This document shows, one piece after another, positions 8,516 through 16,000 of a DNA stretch of 64,000 nt (within the stretch, counting starts at the first letter, position 1; every line of letters begins with the position of its first letter). A program made the position numbers and the translations under genes. The stretch is taken from NCBI RefSeq assembly GCF_000293885.2, contig NZ_CP010945.1, forward strand, positions 2,314,001 to 2,378,000, written 5' to 3'. Below the pieces are notes generated by a model that did not search any database, was not told where the DNA came from, and saw only the letters and a list, made by a program, of their open reading frames with translations. Source of the DNA: Pseudomonas fluorescens NCIMB 11764 (GTDB lineage Bacteria; Pseudomonadota; Gammaproteobacteria; Pseudomonadales; Pseudomonadaceae).

Positions 8516-8856
8516 GTCGATCCGAACTGACCAAAATCAGAGCCGCACTCTCGGATCCGTTCAATGACTCGCCGGTCGATTACGACTACATAGCAGAGCA
8601 GGTGAAGGGTGTTGATCGTCAGACGCTACACGAAATTCTTTACTCAGAAGTCGCGCCTGTTTGCTTTACCAATATTGAATCGGCCGTCCCATCGGTCTGG
8701 ACAGGTTTCGATCCTGACGCGCTCAACGCCATGATTGAAGAAAGACTTGCAGCCAGGGAAAACAATTGGTTTCGCAGGCAATTCGATAAGCTGCTTGTTC
8801 GCTGGCTGAGTTATCACTACGGGTATGTCTGGAAGGAAATCGTCAGTCGTCTCTAG
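8500..8856 (+). CDS. DUF7079-like small protein, putative immunity partner
   Basis: A 118-residue acidic protein starting at TTG 8500, preceded by AGAGGAG inside the end of the previous gene (16-bp overlap, so coupled translation). A second TTG at 8512 is a less likely start. Motifs: ALSDPFNDSPVDYDYIA, then LYSEVAPVCFTNI, then PSVWTGFDPDALNAMI. This pattern is shared by a family of small Pseudomonas proteins (DUF7079) often found beside toxin genes. The immunity function is inferred from overlap and context. Confidence 0.65.
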   Translation: MGYLLSRSELTKIRAALSDPFNDSPVDYDYIAEQVKGVDRQTLHEILYSEVAPVCFTNIESAVPSVWTGFDPDALNAMIEERLAARENNWFRRQFDKLLVRWLSYHYGYVWKEIVSRL

Positions 8857-8963
8857 CATCTAGCTTCGTAAGCCTGAGCCTAGTCATCGAGCTGCGTGCC
8901 TACCTCAGTAACAAAAGTCCCCGAAATATTCCGGGCTGACAACAGCTACCTATTCACCGCAGC

Positions 8964-9052
8964 CTCTGTAGGAGCGAGTTCGCTCGCGAAAAACGACAGC
9001 CAACCACCATTCCCGCAGAATGGCCGTAGTCTTCGCGAGCGAGTGCCTGCAT
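8964..9052. repeat. REP palindrome pair
   Basis: CTCTGTAGGAGCGAGTTCGC at 8964 and the inverted CTTCGCGAGCGAGTGCCTGC at 9031 form a divergent REP pair between convergent genes. Confidence 0.65.
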
Positions 9053-9091
9053 AGTTACAAAACGCCAGGCAGAGTCCCGCCCTTTTGCTTG

Positions 9092-9403
9092 CTACCCCTC
9101 AGCCATCCCCTCAGCCCGCTTATTTGCCAACTCGTTATCTCGATCCCGAGTCAGCACCTTCGCTACATCATCCACCACCGCCTTACTCATCGCCGTCAAA
9201 TAATGCGCGGCCCAGGCGTGGTAATCCGTGTCCTTGGCATAATCCGCATCCTTGGTCAGCGCCTTGGCGAGGAAAAGGAAATCAGAAGCCATGGCCAACG
9301 CATCGCCGACGGGCACGTTGCGGGTGACATGGAACAGTGCTTGATCGCCGCAGTAGATGGCGGGGGTGAGGCCGATGGTTGTGAGTTCGGGTTGATTGGT
9401 CAT
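9092..9403 (-). CDS. DUF3077 family protein
   Basis: A 103-residue protein of the small Pseudomonas DUF3077 family: LFHVTRNVPVGDALAMASDF is the family core, followed by a charged helical C-terminus. Preceded by GGAGG. A decayed partial copy sits at 4931-5015. Function unknown. It is preceded on its own strand by about 450 nt of noncoding, hairpin-rich sequence containing an intrinsic-terminator-like structure, suggesting regulation by transcript leader (inferred). Confidence 0.75.
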   Translation of the reverse strand: MTNQPELTTIGLTPAIYCGDQALFHVTRNVPVGDALAMASDFLFLAKALTKDADYAKDTDYHAWAAHYLTAMSKAVVDDVAKVLTRDRDNELANKRAEGMAEG

Positions 9404-9859
9404 TGGCCACCTCCGATGAGGGAGAGGTGGTGGGGGAGGGCGTTACGCGATTGGGAATTGCGTAGAGGGGAAAGCCAAATTTTGTACGGATTGATACCGC
9501 GCATTATCAGACTCCTTGATATAGGGAGCTGCCAGATTCGTTTCCACACGAATGGGTGACAGCTGTGCGCAGGGTGGAAAACCGGGAATCAAGGAAACCG
9601 GCACGCCCGAAGACGTCCCACGCACAGCCGCCATAACTCACGCCGCAGGCATAAAAAAAGCGCCGGCAGACGTGATGGGGGCGCTGTTGCGCCTTGAATT
9701 ACACGGGTTTCCACACCCGGTCGCTGAATTAGCAGCGACGGTGGGAGATTATCGTGCAGATTCCGTTCCTGCAACCTTCGAAGGCTTCGACCCCAAGACG
9801 AAAAAAATGTGCTGCACCCTTTTTGGCATGGGCAGCCGCTACACTCAAAGGCCGTTATG
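9404..9859 (-). promoter_or_regulatory. Hairpin-rich leader upstream of the DUF3077 gene
   Basis: Noncoding stretch on the minus strand that ends abruptly at the MITE at 9860. Features in transcript order: a stem from GTCGCTG/CAGCGAC at 9720-9739, a small stem at 9705-9718, and the terminator-like hairpin at 9653-9685, then about 250 nt to the gene. A plus-strand frame at 9552-9917 crosses it but shows no protein character. I infer a structured leader or attenuator; its original 5' end may have been removed by the MITE. Confidence 0.45.
9653..9685 (-). terminator. Intrinsic terminator-like hairpin inside the DUF3077 leader
   Basis: On the minus strand AGCGCC pairs with GGCGCT (9680-9685 with 9659-9664) and is followed by a run of seven T. 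It lies 250 nt before the gene start, so it would act as a premature terminator. Confidence 0.6.
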
Positions 9860-10045
9860 GGCCGATTCTGTTGAAAAAGTCGGCTTCGAATTCCGCGCGA
9901 GAAAAGTACGCGCCTGAGATTGAAATCTGAATTTTTGGCAGACAGTTCAGAACTCGGATTTCGCATAGCCGCGTGGAACTGAGGTGTTTTCGTCCATCAA
10001 TATTCGAGTGTTTCGGAAAAGCCGACTTTTTCAACACAATCGGCC
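9860..10045. mobile_element. 186-bp MITE-like element, copy 1
   Basis: Bounded by near-perfect inverted repeats: GGCCGATTCTGTTGAAAAAG at the left and, read inward from the right, GGCCGATTGTGTTGAAAAAG, with GTCGGCTT continuing both. The repeats differ at one base. A copy of the same length, differing at two bases in the interior, lies at 11171-11356. No coding capacity, so non-autonomous. I see no target duplication. Confidence 0.8.
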
Positions 10046-10244
10046 AGAAGCAGCCCTTCGAGGCTAACCGCATTTGGCTCTTCATCCACCACTGATATGG
10101 AGGAGCTATCCTTGGAAAACCGTTCAGGGTGACTCTCCGTATGCTCCAGATTTATTAGCCTGCTGTTCTTCCTGTTTTCACCGTCGCGTGAAAAACTGCG
10201 CGCTCTTTGCCGCTCACTTTTTGTCTGTTTTGATGGAACTGCCG

Positions 10245-11045
10245 ATGGACATCATGGATACCAAGCAAGAAAACACCCTCGAAAAATCACTCAGGCTGGC
10301 GGCGGATGAACCGGCCCATCGACCTGACTTTTTCAAGACTCTGTTGAATTCCACTATCTACGTCCTTGGCACTGCCGGCACTGGCGAAGGTCAAGTCAAC
10401 CTCGAGGCTGGTAGCAACATCAGCATCGCGCATTGGCAAAAGCCTGACGGCTCCGCTGTCATCCCGTTTTTTTCTTCGTTGCAAACACTACAAAGATCCA
10501 TCGATAGCGAAGAGTCCTACGTAGAGATCCCGGCCAGATCGCTGTTTGAAATCACACTGGGCACCCCTCTTTTCCTCAATCCAAAGTCTCCTTACGGGAA
10601 AGAGTTTTTCCCGGAGGAAGTGCGCCATCTGCTCTCCGACGAGATCGGCCAAAAGCCGGTGCAGCGCACGGTCGAAAAAGACACCAAAGTGCTACTCGGA
10701 CAGCCGTCGCAATATCCGTCGAAGATGGTCAACTCGCTCACACAATTACTCGCCAAACATCGCAACGTAAAGCGTGCATTTCTGGCGTTGATGCATGACG
10801 CATCGTCTGATCAAAAGCCTCATCTGATCATTGGTATTGAAGCGGACGGAGATATTGAACTGGTCATGCGCGAAGCCGGTAACGTTGCCGGGGATACCGC
10901 TCCGGATGGCGAACCCGTTGACCTCTATCGCGTTCACGAAGGGGAATCAGGCCTTAGCGATTACTTCCTCAAGCAAACCGCACCCTTCTATGAACGGAAG
11001 TCGGCAGGCTGGCTGCGTTCATTGTTCGGCTTTGGCAAAGCGTGA
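10245..11045 (+). CDS. SseB family protein (enhanced serine sensitivity type)
   Basis: About 266 residues with the two-domain SseB layout: an N-terminal domain (STIYVLGTAG, then a segment ending PFFSSLQTLQRSI and SLFEITLGTPLFLNP) and a C-terminal domain (VKRAFLALMHDASSDQKPHL and a tail ending GFGKA). SseB proteins are cytosolic and their biochemical role is not settled. The start is uncertain: ATGs at 10233, 10245 and 10254 are in frame; GGAA precedes 10245. A frame continues to 10074 without family similarity. Its stop overlaps a following GTG start. Confidence 0.8.
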   Translation: MDIMDTKQENTLEKSLRLAADEPAHRPDFFKTLLNSTIYVLGTAGTGEGQVNLEAGSNISIAHWQKPDGSAVIPFFSSLQTLQRSIDSEESYVEIPARSLFEITLGTPLFLNPKSPYGKEFFPEEVRHLLSDEIGQKPVQRTVEKDTKVLLGQPSQYPSKMVNSLTQLLAKHRNVKRAFLALMHDASSDQKPHLIIGIEADGDIELVMREAGNVAGDTAPDGEPVDLYRVHEGESGLSDYFLKQTAPFYERKSAGWLRSLFGFGKA

Positions 11046-11185
11046 CAAAGATCAACGTCGTGCTAACCGCCGAGCAGGCCTGCGAAATCGTGCTTTGTCT
11101 GTTTGACGGCGTCATGAGAGATGGCAAACCTGAGCGTTTTGTCATTCAGTCATGTGAGCTTTCCGCCAACGGCCGATTCTGTTGA
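11042..11185 (+). pseudogene. Gene truncated by a MITE insertion, coupled to sseB
   Basis: A GTG at 11042 overlaps the sseB stop as GTGA. The frame encodes 43 native residues (TKINVVLTAEQACEIVLCLF, then DGVMRDGKPERFVIQ) and then enters the MITE at 11171, stopping four codons later. No matching continuation is visible right of the element at 11357. The original gene was probably the second gene of an sseB operon; its family is not recognisable from the remnant. Confidence 0.55.
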
Positions 11186-11356
11186 AAAAGTCGGCTTCGA
11201 ATTCCGCGCGAGAAAAGTACGCGCCTGAGATTGAAATCTGAATTTTTGGCAGACAGTTCAGGACTCGGATTTCGCATAGCCGCGTGCAACTGAGGTGTTT
11301 TCGTCCATCAATATTCGAGTGTTTCGGAAAAGCCGACTTTTTCAACACAATCGGCC
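11171..11356. mobile_element. 186-bp MITE-like element, copy 2
   Basis: Same length, orientation and terminal repeats as copy 1 at 9860-10045, with two internal substitutions, indicating recent movement or duplication. It lies inside the reading frame that follows sseB. The two copies flank sseB as direct repeats. Confidence 0.8.
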
Positions 11357-11517
11357 GATAGCTGTCCGTCGCGAGTGGAAGCTAGTGGCTGGAAGCGGAC
11401 GTTGTTAACTTTGGTCGAAAGTTAAAAACTGGGGAGAGGGGGCTTGGAAAAGGGATAAGGTGGCCAGCGGCGATCTGCCTATTGGGTGTCCCCACTTTTG
11501 AGGCTGCATGCCTTCCT

Positions 11518-11847
11518 TCATTGAATGTCTTTCAGATAATCCTTGAGCGCGATTAGCGGCTCTTCAAGCTGCTCCATCGCCCGCGCATTGCTGAAATCAT
11601 CTGCCAACCTGTGCAACTCACGCCCCAGTGGCGTATCAACACCGCCTAAAGCTTCCATCGCCAAACCCACGCAGTGCGCCACTCTGAACTGGATCGCGTC
11701 GACATCGCCCCTGCGCACTAGCAAGCCGAATACCTCCCGCTCATAGTCGCTCATGATCGGATCGTCCCGCAAAATCGGACTTCCATCTTCCGTCTCATAA
11801 GCCAGCTTGAGGGCGAAAAGGGCAACGGTTTCCAGTGGCAATTCCAT
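11518..11847 (-). CDS. Small helical protein of unknown function
   Basis: A 109-residue acidic, all-helical protein starting MELPLETVALFALKLAYETE, preceded by AAGGA. The longer frame reaching 12072 runs through a REP unit and the tRNA terminator and is not real. No family recognised. This is the last gene before the tRNA-Leu island and probably belongs to the ancestral chromosome. Confidence 0.65.
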   Translation of the reverse strand: MELPLETVALFALKLAYETEDGSPILRDDPIMSDYEREVFGLLVRRGDVDAIQFRVAHCVGLAMEALGGVDTPLGRELHRLADDFSNARAMEQLEEPLIALKDYLKDIQ

Positions 11848-11972
11848 CGTGTGAATCCTTGATTCGTTAGCCGAGCGGTTTCGTGTTGTGGCGTTGAAAA
11901 GCAGGATCAAAAGATCGCAGCCTTCGGCAGCTCCTACAGGCTGGCGGGGTGCCAACCACTTTATCGCAGACG

Positions 11973-12006
11973 AAAAAAAAGGCCTTGCTAAAGCAAGACC
12001 TTTCTT
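11973..12006 (-). terminator. Ancestral tRNA-Leu terminator, displaced by the island
   Basis: On the minus strand GGTCTTGCT and AGCAAGGCC form a stem followed by eight T. It lies 6-12 nt beyond the copy of the tRNA 3' end at 12012, in the orientation and spacing expected of the terminator of the tRNA now 14 kb away at 25997-26081. Confidence 0.75.
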
Positions 12007-12011
12007 AATTT

Positions 12012-12034
12012 TGGTGCCCCGAGGGAGACTCGAA
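12012..12034. repeat. Island attachment site, left copy
   Basis: A 23-bp copy of the tRNA-Leu 3' end including the CCA complement, starting TGGTGCCCCGAGGG. The match stops after CGAA, where the tRNA continues CTCC and this site continues TAAT. Same orientation as the copy in the tRNA. Confidence 0.85.
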
Positions 12035-12072
12035 TAATAGCATAACTGTATAATTAACATAGTTTTTTGCAT

Positions 12073-12107
12073 GTGTACACTTCCACGTTGTACCGTGAAG
12101 TGTACAC
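12073..12107. repeat. Inverted repeat next to the attachment site
   Basis: GTGTACACTTC at 12073-12083 and GAAGTGTACAC at 12097-12107, extended by CACG/CGTG with one bulged base, leave a 6-nt loop. It lies 40 bp inside the left attachment site; it could be an arm-type or regulatory site, or a hairpin. Confidence 0.6.
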
Positions 12108-12245
12108 CCTACCTGCCTCCAATAAGGACTGGTGTGGATGGAAGCTTGATCGGATTTCTCCATCAAGTTTCCGATGAGCTGTGAGTAATATCTACAAGAA
12201 ACTGGTTACGGATAGACTCCCTGGTCTGCCAAAAAATGCCGAACC

Positions 12246-12396
12246 TGTTGGTGCTGATGCGATTTTGACCCAGGTTACTGATTTTAGCTGACCCATGTGC
12301 AGCCTCTGAAATCCCACGCAAGGTCATCGATTGCTGAATATTCGAATGGGTCAATGATTTCCGGCGGCTTGGGTCAAAATCGCATCAGCGCCAACA
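12246..12396. mobile_element. 151-bp relic with IS21-like ends
   Basis: TGTTGGTGCTGATGCGATTT at the left and its near-complement ending CGCATCAGCGCCAACA at the right form a 27-bp inverted repeat with one mismatch. Inside each end a second TGACCCA/TGGGTCA block repeats, the multiple-repeat end structure typical of IS21-family elements. There is no transposase gene, so this is an internally deleted or MITE form. Confidence 0.6.
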
Positions 12397-12635
12397 GTGC
12401 AGACGCAAGAAAGAGGCAGAAAACCGCACTCAATGATGTGGCGAAGTTCAAGGATGGAAATCATGACCTATGTCCTCAACCTCAAAGGTGGTTTGAGTTT
12501 CTGTTCAGTAATCATAGACAACCTGCTCGGTGTTGACTGAGATCACGACAAGCTGCATCATCTCTAGCGGTCATCCCTCGCCCTCGTAATGACATGCGCT
12601 ATGGGTCGAAAAGTACCTGGCGACATGCAGCAATC

Positions 12636-12659
12636 GGCCGATTCTGTTGAAAAAGTCGG
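12636..12659. repeat. Solo end of the 186-bp MITE family
   Basis: GGCCGATTCTGTTGAAAAAG followed by TCGG matches the left end of the elements at 9860 and 11171; the following sequence is unrelated and no right end is present nearby. Either a decayed copy or an end of a larger lost element. Confidence 0.6.
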
Positions 12660-12723
12660 ATTTCTGATCGCCTGAACTCAGGCACGGCTATCCCCTTTTG
12701 TTTTGTGGCTAACTTTTTGTTTG

Positions 12724-12996
12724 TTAAACACTTAAAAGCCAAGACTCACACTGCTTCAGTTTTGCATTGTCGTTCATTGCGTGAGATATTTTTTTGTCTA
12801 TCTCTTTGAATTTATTCGGTTCGTTTTCTTTGTAAAATATTAACCAGTTGTCTCTGCCTTCATGTTCGATCATGTATTTTTGTTCATTTTTTTTGATACT
12901 CAAAGACCAAGATGAGAAAAAATCGGGGTGATCCGAAAATACTGTTACCGTAAAGCCACAACGACTTGCCATGTCATATAGATCGGATTGTTTCAT
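12724..12996 (-). CDS. Putative immunity protein for the Rhs toxin
   Basis: A 90-residue protein starting 27 bp after the rhs stop on the same strand, with AGGAGG-like GGAGGCC upstream. Markedly AT-rich (many AAA, TTT, GAA codons) against GC-rich neighbours, as is usual for exchanged toxin/immunity cassettes. Contains SSWSLSIKKNEQKYMIEHEG and a charged helical C-terminus, with no signal peptide. No family recognised; the role follows from position directly after a polymorphic toxin. Confidence 0.7.
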   Translation of the reverse strand: MKQSDLYDMASRCGFTVTVFSDHPDFFSSWSLSIKKNEQKYMIEHEGRDNWLIFYKENEPNKFKEIDKKISHAMNDNAKLKQCESWLLSV

Positions 12997-13023
12997 TTGT
13001 GGCCTCCTAAATGTTATTACAGT

Positions 13024-16000
13024 TTACGGGATTTTTTCGAAGTTTCCTTTAGCGCTGCTAAAAACTTGAGTACCACCCCCTGACGACGGTTGTGTCACAC
13101 CTTTCACAGACCAAGTATCATCTATCTGTTTGGCTGTCGATTTCAATACGGGCGTTTTTTCGGTTGTTCGATAAATACCTTGCAGTTTTAGTTCGACTGT
13201 CCCTGCTGCACGATTATCTCCGAGTGGACCAATTCCTAGCTCTGATGGGGTTGTAGCAGGGTTCAGAGAGTAGTAGTTGCCTTGTGGAGCACCCGGTGAT
13301 TGGAATTGATAAACGGTTTTTCCTCGGTTTAACGTTTCTACATTTACCGGTTGATTAAAATCTATGCCGTTTAAATGCCCTGGAATGCTTGTCTCTTCAA
13401 AGCCTTGTGTTCGGTAAAACTCCGTAGCGGTCTCTTTTCTTCCGCGGGCATTGATATCGTTATTGATATCCCCTGTCCGGCCGTATTTTTGATTCAGCTC
13501 AGCTCGTCTGTCATCTGGGCAGTTACTCGGAACGCAGCTCAACCCCAACGGATCCACCCACCCCGTAGGGTTAGGTACGTACTGGTAGTTGTTCAACCCA
13601 CCCGCAAGCTTGATCGGATCCGGCGTCAAAAACCGTCCAGTCCCCGGATTGTAGTAGCGATGTCGGTTGTAATGTAAGCCCGTTTCGGCATCGAAGTACT
13701 GGCCCTGGAAGCGCAGCGGGTTGTCGATTTCTGCAACGTCGAGGGTGGCGAGGTTGCCGTAGGCGCGGTATTTCGCCGACCACATGATCTCGCCGCTGTA
13801 GTCGGTGAGTTCCTGCGGGGTGCCGAGGTGGTCGAGTTGGTAGTAGAACGGCGTGGCTTTCAGTGAGCCTTCGCCATCGAGCATCGCCAGCGGGCGGAAG
13901 CTACCCGGTTCGTAGATGTAGCTGCGATAGCGGTTGTCGGCGCTTTCGGCGATGAGGCGTTCGCCTTGCCACAGGAATTCGGTGGTGTGACCATCGACGG
14001 TTTTGGCGATGCGTCGGCCGAAGGCGTCGTACTGGTAGCTCGCGATGCTGCCGCCGGGGAGGCTGACACCGATCAGGCGATGTTGGCAGTCGTAACGGTA
14101 CTCGGTGACGAGTTTTTGCCCGGTGCCGCGACGTTCGCGGATCAGGTTGCCATGGGCATCATAGTCATAGTGCCGGTCGCCCTGCATTAGCAGGCGGTTG
14201 CCTTTGACGTTGACCAGGTTCGCGGACGGCTGGTCGCCTTGGCCGAGGAGGTTGCCCGCCGGGTCGTGGGCGAAGCTTTCCGGGGTGGTGCCACGGACGT
14301 TGATCAGGCGATCGAGCGGATCGTAATGGTAGCTGCGCTTGCCTTTGCGGCTGTCGTCGATACCCGCAAGATTGCCGTTGGCATCGTAGGCGTAGCGACG
14401 GCGAAACAGGTTGCGGTCCTGCTGGCTGACGGTGTGGGCTTGCAAGCGGCCTTGTTCGTCGTACTGGTATTGGCTGAGCAGCAGGCCTTGTTGGCGCTGT
14501 TGTTCGCGACCGGCGCTGAACTGGTGCGTGGTCAGGCGCGAGCCGTTGAGGTCGATGCTGCTCAGGCGGCCGCCAGGTTGGTGGCGGTAGTCGAGTTTGC
14601 TGCCGTCGGGGAGGCGGCAATGACTCAACTGGCCCAGGTTGTCGTACTCGTAACGCAGAGTGCCCCAGCCTTGGTGTTCGGTGATCAGGCGGTCTTGCAG
14701 GTCATATTCGTAGGCGAGGGGCCAGTGGCCGTCGTCGACGTTGACGAGGCGGCCGAGGGCGTCGTAGCTGTAGTGAATTTCGTCGCCATCCGCCAGGGTT
14801 TTCACCAGCAAGCGGCCGGCGGCGTCGCGTTGGTATTCGGTGAACAACTCACTGCCGTCGTCGCCGAATTCGATTTTCTTCAGCAGTTGGCCGTTGAGGT
14901 CGTACTCGTAGGCCGTCCGGCGACCGTCGAAGCCGGTTTCCTGCTGGATCAGGCCGTTCGGGTAGTAATCGAGGTGATAGTGCTCGCCACGTTCGTTTTC
15001 GATCTCGCTGAGCAGCAGGCGCGAGTTGTCGTAGCGATAACGCAGTTGGCTGCCGTCCGGATTGATGCGACGACTGACCAAGTGCAGGTTATCGGCGTAT
15101 TCGTAGCGGGTTACGCGGCCCAGTTCATCGCGTTCGGCAGTGACTTTGCCGTAGGCGTTGTAGGTGAAGGCGCGCGTAGCGCCGCCCGGCAAAGTGATTT
15201 GCGCGAGGCGGTTGGCAGCGTTCCATTGGTAGTGGGTGATCGCGCCGCTTTCGTCCTGACGGGTGATCTGCCGGCCCAAGGCGTCGTAGCGATATTTGCG
15301 CTGGCCGCCGTCCGGTAGCTGTTCTTCGAGCAGTTGGCCGAGGTTGTTCCAGCCCAGTTGATGACGACTGCCATCCGGGTGACGGATTTCCAGCAGACGG
15401 CCTTGGCGGTTGTAGCTGTAGTGGGTCGAGTTGCCGTCCGGGTCGACTTGTTCGGTGATGTCGCCCTGATCGTTGCGCCAGTATGTCCACTTTGCCGGGC
15501 CACGGTTCACCACACGGACGTAGCCGTGGTAGTACTCGTAAGTGGTGGGGGCGTCTTCCGGCGGAATCACCGCAACCAGTCGACCGGCTTCGTTGTACTG
15601 GTATTCGGTGACGGCGCCGAGTGGGTCTTTTTCGGCGATCAGGCGGCCCTTGTCATCGTAGGCCTTCAGGTGTTCGGCACCATCCGGGTCGACTTTGGCG
15701 ACCAGTCGAGCCTGGTCGTCATGTGTGTAGACCTCTTCGCTGCCGTCAGCGTTGGTAACCGTGACGCTGCCCTTGTCATCCCAAGCGTAGTGCGCGTCCA
15801 TCTGCGAGAAGCTTGCCCAGTGATGGATGCAGCGGGCTGACTTGCCTTCTTTTTCCCATTCCCAGTAGAAGCTGGCACCACCAGCCAGTTGCCGTTCGAG
15901 AATGACGTTCTGGTCGTTATAGGCATAACGCTCGGCTTCACCGGCGGCGTTTTTGGCTTCGATCAGGCGGTGCTGGGCGTCGTAGCCGTAGGTGACCAGG

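Noticed and set aside
9443..9634. Minus-strand frame of 63 aa upstream of the DUF3077 gene
   Set aside because: No clear ribosome site and it spans leader structure; possible but not supported as a gene.
9552..9917. Plus-strand frame of 121 aa through the DUF3077 leader
   Set aside because: No ribosome site, its end lies in the MITE, and the opposite strand shows RNA-like hairpins instead; the text has no protein family features.
14239..15318. Long plus-strand frame opposite the Rhs repeats
   Set aside because: Repetitive Val/Ala/Glu text mirrors the YD repeats on the other strand; a shadow.
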